Of a stretch of DNA of 64,000 nt, positions 57,323 through 64,000 are shown in pieces. The position numbers and the translations under genes were made by a program. This DNA is from Acanthaster planci (taxonomy: Eukaryota; Echinodermata; Asteroidea; Valvatida; Acanthasteridae). Every line of letters begins with the position of its first letter. Position 1 is the stretch's first letter. The stretch lies in NCBI RefSeq assembly GCF_001949145.1, contig NW_019091513.1, positions 459,800-523,799 of the forward strand, in the 5' to 3' direction. The notes under the pieces are model-generated. The model saw only the letters and a program-made list of their open reading frames with translations, searched no databases and was not told the origin of the DNA.

Positions 57323-60300
57323 CTTTCAAGGAAATATTACAGAACCAGAAAAACAAGTTTACTCGACACGATGCTCTGTATTTCTTATCACGGTCCCAAG
57401 TGATTACCAAGAAACAAGCACAACACGCACACTCTCTCCGCATTTGAACTTCCCTCAAGTGGAATTAATGTGATTTTAAAAACACCTCGAAAATGTGATA
57501 ATTCAAAATGCACTGTTATGCAAAGATGTCAAAAAGGAAGCTTTGGTATAACTCCCTAAAAATGCTGCTATCGAATCAGCACAGTTTAAGATGAAAGCAA
57601 GTATTCCTTACCAACAGGTCCTGTCAGGAGTTTCCAGTCTCCAACCCGTACGGCAGCCCGTATTGATGGCGTAAACGTCAAATTGTTGTAGAGACTATCA
57701 CTGAAAGGAGGTTTGTGACCTTCAAATGGGTCAATGTTATGCAAGATTTCCTTGCGAGCCGAGGGTGCACCTGACCTAGTGGATTGAAAAACAATAATTT
57801 TGTTAAGGAAACATCAATGCCTTTGCTCAAGAGGTACCCAATGTTACCCATTCTTTTTTTCTAATGTAACCCCATTATCACTGATTTGAAATGAAAAGGA
57901 GCCGCGGAAACAGATTGTACTAAAAGAGCCAATAACCTACAGGACTGCTTGGACTACACATACAGGCATTTGTGGGAGCAGTTTGAACAATGTAAATCGT
58001 GTTACTTCTCCAAGTTTACAAATGAAATTTCTATGTGGCACCATGAAGGGGTAAAAAAGGACAATTTTGGGGTAAAAGGAACCTCCACTTTTATCGACCC
58101 CTTTCAGGATCAACACCCACAATGTAATAATCATCACTGTAACGACGACAATGGAGTAAATCCTAACTAAGCGACTGCTTTACATCTTGCATACCTCGAG
58201 TCCATTGGCGTTTCCAGCGGGGGGGGGGCGACTTGCCCCCCGGATGGATTATTATTTTATTTACTAAGAATACTTCATAGGTGAGTAGGGAAGAAAGGAA
58301 TATATTTATTCATCAAATATTAGCACCAAACACGGAGAAAACAACACCACAAATAAAAGCCTAGGGAACATGAGTAAGGCTTTCGATTTTTCCAACCAAA
58401 GCCGCATTTGGTTTTGAATTTGCTCCCCCCCCCCACCAAAAGCTGGATACGCTGCTACTTGAGTCTTACCTAATGGTTTCCCACAGATTGTAGCCGTCAA
58501 GGGGCTTGGTACCATTCAAACTTCCCCCTGCCAGACCCGATACGAGCGTAGGAAACCAATCGCTAACGTGGATGAGTTCATTGTTTTCAGTGCCTCTAAC
58601 GTGAGTGTCTAGCAACGGACTGTGCACAAACCCAATCCCACGGACACCGCCTTCCCATAAGCTTTTCTTCCTCCCTCGTAGCGGCCAATTGAACCCGCCT
58701 GCTTCAGGTGCCCCTCCATTATCTGAGCACAAGACAAACACACATATTTTAAACGACCATGAATTATTGTGTATATGAAAAACGCAAAGGTGGATACTAA
58801 CAGCAAGCCTGAACTAATAAAAGGTTTGACAATCGGAACTTTGTCATTCAAATGTCAAACTGCACTTTTCTTAATGAAAATGGCACTTTGCAGAGGTTCC
58901 ATTAAATTGTCTTGAATGAACTTCCTTTGCAATTTAGAGAAAGCTCACTCTAGAAAGTTAAGACGTCCTGAAGTTTATTCTGCGAATATCATCTTAAAAA
59001 GCGTGACACCTTGCAATGCATTTACAAGCTTTAATCTTTTGTTTAAACTCCTGCTCTCCTTAGTAGAGGATTAATGTGTTAAATATACACGTCAAATCCG
59101 TACCAAAACGTATACCTGTGGAAAATATTAGCAATGTATCGTTCCAGAGACCAAGTTCGTCCAGCGTTGTCGTGATGTTCCCGACAGCCTCGTCCATGCA
59201 TGTCGTCATCCCCGCATAGGTCCGCCTCTTCTTGTCTTTGATGTGTGCGTAATGACGCACGTATGATTCGGGTACTTCAAGGGGGATGTGGACAGCTTGC
59301 ATTGACACGAACAGGAAAAACGGCTGGAAGAAAAAAGATCATCAGAAAGTCTTTTTATTACTAATAGTAGCGGTTCTGATCCCTACGTTTGTTAGAGAAA
59401 TGACCTTTACAAGCTACCTGCTATAATATATAACCATGCTGGTTCCGTCTCCGCTTTCATCTTATACCATAGACACAATTGTACAGTATAAGTTAACACT
59501 TTAAGCTCTACTTTCTTGAAGACAAAAAGAATTTTTTTCCATATACAACCCCCAATGCAGTTCATTGCAAGTCCTACTACAAGTGCCTTTATCAAGTCAA
59601 GTCAGAAAAACTTTCACACGACCAGTCAAAAGTTACATGTTGAACTACGAAAAAGGTGTATTTTTGTCCAAGTTAATTTGAATTCATGTAGCTTCTGACT
59701 TGGCTTTTGACCAGGTGAACTGGGATGGACTGGTAATGGACTCGACAACAACACAGCCCCAATGGAACGAACACAGAACACCTAGGCATATACATTGTAC
59801 ATGTAGACAGATAAAGTCCAACTGTGCAATGAACTGTATAGCGATCCAGGTGAAGTCTTTCTAAGCTGTAAATTTACACGGGAGTAGAGTTACTTTTGAG
59901 GACATTTAGCATTTCAGATCCTAAAAATCCACTGCTCAATGAAGCGTGAGAATGTATGGCATGATTGAAGAAGGCACAGTTAGGCCACTATGCTCACCAC
60001 CTCTGGTAGAAGCGACATTAAAGGCGGCACAGTTATTAACGTGCGTGCGTCAGTGCAGAGCCCTCAAGGGAGAGAGTACTTGTGAGTAAAGGACACTCTC
60101 GAAAAAAGAACACCTCTGAGGGGGGATCGTTGAAGAACTTGACCGGGAATAAACATTTCTCACTCTCAGTTTCCCAAATCTTTTCAACTGCTTCCATGGA
60201 TCGTCGCGTTTATTATCCGGCGGCAGAGTTATCCCTCTACATTATACACATAATGGACCAGAAATGAGGTTGTAGTGTACGTCAATGCGCCGAAATCCCA

Positions 60301-63300
60301 GGTTACGCATGGCAGCTACCTTCCCTGTCAGTGTATTTTGTTCAATAGGGATACGCATGAGTAGATCTTTTTGGCACCTCCCCCATAAAAAAAACACTGA
60401 CCGGGAAGATGGCTGCCATGCATAACCTCCGTTCCAAATTATGAAGTTAGAAAATTTCACGGTTTTAATACTTGGGGACTATAACCGGGCCAAAATTGGG
60501 TACATGCATAGTGCCCAATTGGGCACTAAATATCAGAATTAACGTCCGTGCGTCGTCTTGACAATGATAGTGGCCCCTCGTGATTGCTCTTCAGCCAAGC
60601 AATCAGGAATTCGAACCAGCAAGAGGGTTCAATAGTTAAGGCCCTTGACTGGTACCTTTAAAAAGTTGAATGAAAAAACATGTGCCAATGGATTTCTTGT
60701 GGAGTAATCACAAAGGTGTTCGGGGAAGGAGGTTGGTAACACGAACTGTAATTTGTAATACCAAGTTGTACGGCGTTACTACCTTTTCTTTGTCATGCTT
60801 GGTTATAATTTCCTGTGCTCGTTTCGCAAAGAGATGAGTTGAATATTGCCCCTTATACTGCCAAGCTACGTCCTCTTGGTCTCTAAAATCATAGAATGAC
60901 CCCCTCATGTGCGAGTAGTAAGTGCCGCTGCCTTCTAAAAATCCTGCAAAAGGACACACAAAAACCTGACATCAGCAACAACGATACTTAAATGCATGTA
61001 ATACTTCAGAAAGCAGGGAAAATCTTTAGCTTGAATTTAATTGGCTATCACGAGGCAACAAGCCACCAAGTGTTTGCCTATGACGTGCACTGTCCGCTTT
61101 TACGATCAACGTGTGGAAATACGATAGCGAATGCTGATAAAGTGTAGGTGTAAATAATTTTGAAACAAACCAAGAAAGTAATTGATGCTTTTTAAATATA
61201 TGATAATCAAAATTCTTGGGGTAAGCAACTGTCCTTCTTGGTCAATTTCGTTCACACCTCTCCACAGTAGTCAGTCAATCACAATTACAGTACATGCACA
61301 TGTACAATGATGTGGTGACCAACTTCCCCGCATCAATCGATTTTAATGCTGCACTGCAAAAACTAGGGTGTTAAATTTAACACCCCGGTGTTTTAAGAGA
61401 ACTACACCAACACTTTTCACTGGTGTTAAAACGTTTGCTGTTATTTGGTGCTACTTTTGACACCCCCAGTGCACGCGTACCTGTTTTGCATACATAGTGT
61501 GGACATCCCTTTGTTCTGTGGTTAAGGAAACTTGAGGAAAATGCTCCTTTTTTCCAACTAGGATAACACCTTCGAGCTGGATTTTTGATGATTTCCTGGA
61601 CTGTCCCTTTTCATTTTACCACGGATAACCTTGACCCCAAAATGTTTTTCAGAGAGGGGAAAACATTGTGTGGACGTGTGCGAGTCCACACAACGCCATC
61701 ACACCCTACATTATGTGGGCGTCTTTTGTGCAAAGGTCCACACTATGTATGCCACGCCTGCACATTGTAACACTTTCAGGTGTGCAAAGTAACACCAGCG
61801 ATGTTAAAGGAACACCCCATGGTTTGGTTATCTGATAACACCAAAATGTGTTGATTTTAACACCACAATTTTCGCAGCGTGTGTTTTAGGTTCTGCAAAC
61901 TGTGCAAAATTCTTCACGTTGTGACCGGTGTGTGATGATGTGAAAGGTAAACTGAATAAGACTAGATTTAGGCCAAAAATTGTAGGACTCACTTCCCAAC
62001 AACATTGCTCTTATTTCTGTTGTTTTGACTTGAACATTTATGGAAAATTTAGATTGACACCTTTTAAGACGTTTGTGAACCCTTGTCAAAACTCTTTTTA
62101 AACTGTCTGGGCCGAATGCAACACCACGAATGCACATACGGTAGGCCTACGCGTCTGGTTGCAAACCGAAACGCAATAATCCACAGAAAACCCATAGAAA
62201 TATGCCCTGATCACGTCGCTGTCTTGCGCACAGTACTCCAGATATAACGCATCTAGCTGGTAAAACAGCATCGACTTGTACCGTAACGGAGCTTTCCATG
62301 AGCATATTGGGACCCCATTTTTACTGCGTATACAAAGACATGGAATAATCAGTTACTACACGGGGGAAACAAGAGGGTGCAATTTTCTTAGCAACTGAGG
62401 CTCCTTTGGCCGGAACTGAACTTCACTGCTTTACGAACGACTAGGAAATGCACGGTCGCATCGGTACCAACAAATGAACATTCCCAACCAATATGGCTCT
62501 TTTCAGCCGATAAGAGAGTGCTTCAGCTCGAGGCGGATACTGAACGGTAGAAAGGAATCGAACAATCAGCTGGTTATGTCTCACCAAAGAAGGTATCGAA
62601 GCCCCGTCGTGTTGGCCAACAGGCCTTCTTGTAGAATCCAAGATGCCATTTGCCTACTATGTGGGTAGAATAGCCCGCTTCTTTTAATTTCTGTGCAATT
62701 GTGATTTCATCTAAAGGAAGACAACTTGGCATAGTAGGGTAAAGGACGGCGTGTTGAAATCCGGTGTGAATCTAAGTGACAGAAGAAAGTGGAAATAATA
62801 TCAAATAAAAACACCGTGTTTTAAGCTAACCTGTGTTTATTTAATCAGCATCTCCAGAAGTATGCTTACAATAGTGGCGTATTAATAAGCAATAAGCTAG
62901 CAAACGCATTGCAGCTTTTCGCGATCTGGACTTTGGGGTGAGCTTGAAGGGTGTATGCAACGTAATTTTTCTGAGACACAACCCTTGAAAATGCACCTGA
63001 AAGTGATGTTCAACGCTTGTTTTGCTAAAAAGGTATTTCGGTGCAGTTCAATATGTTTTAACTGCATGATGTGAATCTTATTTACCATTACCAGAAAGCT
63101 GCTAGAGACTGCGTCATAGGTATCAACGCGCTGGCCCTGCACTCCGAGATTTTATTTAATTTGACTTGACTGCATTACTTTTATCAAAATGAAATAACTA
63201 AGTCACTTGCCATAGATTGATGAGGACGGATCCAAGGGTACCAGTGACTTTTACCTGATATCTTCCGGTCATTAGCTGCGTTCTCGTTGGGGTACAGATC

Positions 63301-63737
63301 GGCTGAACGTAGTAGTTGGAAAGTTTCACGCCCTCTGCGGCAAGTCTGTCCAAAACAGGTGTCTTGATTACAGAGCCATGGTAACCAATGTCATGGTAAC
63401 CATAGTCATCAGCAAGAATAAAGACTATATTAGGTTGTTTCCTCCTTAGATTTGTCGAATGATGAGATGTGGACGCGTCGATACTTTCCCGGGTAGAGTT
63501 TGCAGATATTGGCTTACCAACACTCTCTTTGAAAATATTGGTCTTGTTGGCGATGATTCTGCTATTTTGACGCAAGCTGTGCTTGGTTTCGTCTCTCCGG
63601 ATATCAAGAAATTCGTTAAAGAACAAACACGAACCTGCCATCATCAGCAGCAGCAAAGAAAGTAAAAACAGGAGTTTTCTTCCACCGAGTACTCCTGACC
63701 TTCCCAGCCAACGTTTGCATACAGTGGTTAAAGACAT
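57054..63737 (-). CDS. ARSB: Arylsulfatase B/I/J-like sulfatase, 7 exons
   Basis: Sulfatases of this group hydrolyse sulfate esters; vertebrate ARSB removes the 4-sulfate of N-acetylgalactosamine in chondroitin/dermatan sulfate inside lysosomes. Exons in coding order are 63737-63255, 62771-62585, 60943-60783, 59323-59116, 58722-58470, 57775-57612 and 57322-57054, giving 1725 nt (574 residues) with all phases closing. The metal ligands ADD (residues 109-111), the formylglycine motif C148-T-P-T-R with MTGR, GKWHLG (K202, H204), AVH (H289) and DNGG (from D347) are all present. A hydrophobic segment at about residues 21-40 after a basic N terminus suggests a signal anchor, followed by a 60-residue stem with two N-glycosylation sequons. 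Human ARSB is 533 aa, so the extra length is N-terminal. [16 protein letters not shown] and [10 protein letters not shown] look as much like ARSI/ARSJ as ARSB, so the exact orthologue is open. Confidence 0.93.
57612..57775 (-). CDS. ARSB: Sulfatase exon 6
   Basis: Encodes [40 protein letters not shown] and [20 protein letters not shown] and [10 protein letters not shown] are family blocks. The acceptor is CCACTAG and the donor TTG|GTAAGG. Confidence 0.93.
58207..58452. mobile_element. G-run TIR element in an ARSB intron
   Basis: GGCGTTTCCAGC plus a G run at the left and, inverted, GCGTATCCAGC plus a G run at the right bound 246 bp. The right end lies only about 17 bp inside the intron from the exon 5 donor. 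The interior is AT-rich and non-coding. The resemblance of the ends supports a non-autonomous DNA element. Confidence 0.55.
58470..58722 (-). CDS. ARSB: Sulfatase exon 5: DNGG and NWPLRGRK
   Basis: Encodes [60 protein letters not shown] and [17 protein letters not shown] are calcium ligands and the lysine of RGRK is catalytic in the family. The acceptor is TTGTGCTCAG and the donor AG|GTAAGA. Confidence 0.95.
59116..59323 (-). CDS. ARSB: Sulfatase exon 4
   Basis: Encodes [40 protein letters not shown] and [15 protein letters not shown]289 of AVHIP is an active-site residue. The sequons NIT and NDT are conserved glycosylation positions. The acceptor is TTTTCTTCCAG and the donor ACAG|GTATAC. 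Confidence 0.94.
60300..60428. mobile_element. MITE family C, copy 2
   Basis: The left end AGGTTACGCATGGCAGCTAC and the inverted right end AGGTTATGCATGGCAGCCAT continue as CTTCCCTGTCAGTGT and CTTCCCGGTCAGTGT, so the terminal inverted repeat is about 34 bp with few mismatches. Total about 129 bp. It lies in the ARSB intron between exons 3 and 4 and is related to 27789-27912. Confidence 0.85.
60783..60943 (-). CDS. ARSB: Sulfatase exon 3
   Basis: Encodes [40 protein letters not shown] and [13 protein letters not shown] after completing a Gly codon. YYSH, DFRD and YST.LF.KRA are family positions. The region where ARSB carries an extra cysteine-containing loop is shorter here. The acceptor is CTTTTGCAG and the donor AAG|GTAGTA. 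Confidence 0.92.
61352..61881. mobile_element. Fold-back element with nested palindromes
   Basis: The left end CACTGCAAAAACTAGGGTGT pairs with the inverted right end CACGCTGCGAAAATTGTGGT, both followed by TTAAA/TTAAAA and subterminal GTGTTA/TAACAC words. Inside, GCATACATAGTGTGGAC (61488-61504) and its exact complement (61736-61752) form a second palindrome. TTGTGTGGAC (61666-61675) with GTCCACACAA (61684-61693) forms a third. The 530-bp element is in the ARSB intron between exons 2 and 3. Confidence 0.75.
62585..62771 (-). CDS. ARSB: Sulfatase exon 2: GKWHLG block
   Basis: Encodes [40 protein letters not shown], then [20 protein letters not shown] and FF. It has an acceptor TTAG before 62771 and a donor TTTG|GTGAGA. 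K202 and H204 are the active-site lysine and histidine. It matches the family without gaps. Confidence 0.93.
63255..63737 (-). CDS. ARSB: Sulfatase exon 1: anchor, stem, catalytic cysteine
   Basis: Starts with a true ATG at 63737 ([15 protein letters not shown]), followed by a Leu-rich membrane segment and a Ser/Thr/Asn stem. The catalytic start is [20 protein letters not shown], then the formylglycine motif [15 protein letters not shown]. The donor is CAG|GTAAAA, phase 0. CCTCAAATCCTGTTCAG just upstream of the ATG could be an acceptor, so a 5' UTR exon is likely. Confidence 0.9.
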
Positions 63738-64000
63738 GCTGAAACCCTGAACAGGATTTGAGGGAATGTGTTTTGGACCTGACTATCCTGTTGTCACTCA
63801 GTGTCTGGGTTGCACTCTTCATAAATTAGTTACGATCCAATGCACGATGCTGACACTACAGGAAAAAAGGGAAATTAAATGAACTTTTAATATATCCCGT
63901 GTCTACAGACAAAGGAGATACATGCACGCAAAGTAAGTCCAAGCTTAAAAATACTCACGAAAGGTGGTACAATGTGAAGGTATCGATATTCAAATGTGAT
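63738..64000. other. Upstream flank of the sulfatase gene
   Basis: The sequence upstream of the sulfatase ATG on the - strand. Apart from a possible splice acceptor ending just before the ATG, I see no TATA-like or other clear promoter signal and no further gene. Confidence 0.4.

Noticed and set aside
60590-60630. GGTTCGAATTCC on the - strand as a tRNA or SINE B box
   Set aside because: No A box lies at the right distance upstream and no cloverleaf can be drawn.

Overview
This window is nuclear DNA from a multicellular animal. Three conserved genes are split into many short exons by GT..AG introns, there is no operon-like packing, and intergenic DNA is AT-rich and full of small inverted-repeat elements and non-LTR retrotransposon debris. 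The frequent TACATGTA-type words and taggcctac-type words, together with the protein sequences, suggest a marine invertebrate deuterostome such as an echinoderm. That placement is an inference and was not tested.

Layout. (1) 494-7340, + strand: the last eight exons of FAF2/UBXD8, an ER and lipid-droplet UBX adaptor for the p97/VCP ATPase. The N-terminal UBA exon or exons lie left of the window. (2) 7341-14119: tail-to-tail intergenic DNA carrying a MITE interrupted by a 341-bp insertion. (3) 14120-35035, - strand: a TRPC channel of the TRPC3/6/7 type in 11 exons, predicted at 932 aa, with every exon phase closing correctly. Its introns hold several inverted-repeat elements, including one of about 1.5 kb, and a possible alternative terminal exon. 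(4) 35036-57053: gene-poor DNA with a decayed CR1/L2-type LINE (41780-44840), two other LINE-like 3' tails, and short palindromes. (5) 57054-63737, - strand: an arylsulfatase of the ARSB/ARSI/ARSJ group in seven exons, predicted at 574 aa, with all sulfatase motifs intact and an N-terminal membrane anchor.

The three genes belong to unrelated pathways (ERAD/lipid-droplet control, receptor-operated cation entry, sulfated glycan turnover), and nothing in the sequence links them functionally. Exon borders were read by eye from homology plus splice-site consensus and reading-phase bookkeeping. All three gene models have lengths divisible by three.

No unknown multi-gene system is evident. The best leads are a candidate truncated TRPC isoform (17654-17791), the large fold-back element with a related sequence 27 kb away (27957-29503 and about 56105-56200), a nested palindromic element in an ARSB intron (61352-61881), several two-copy MITE families, and the type-II-like anchor of the sulfatase.
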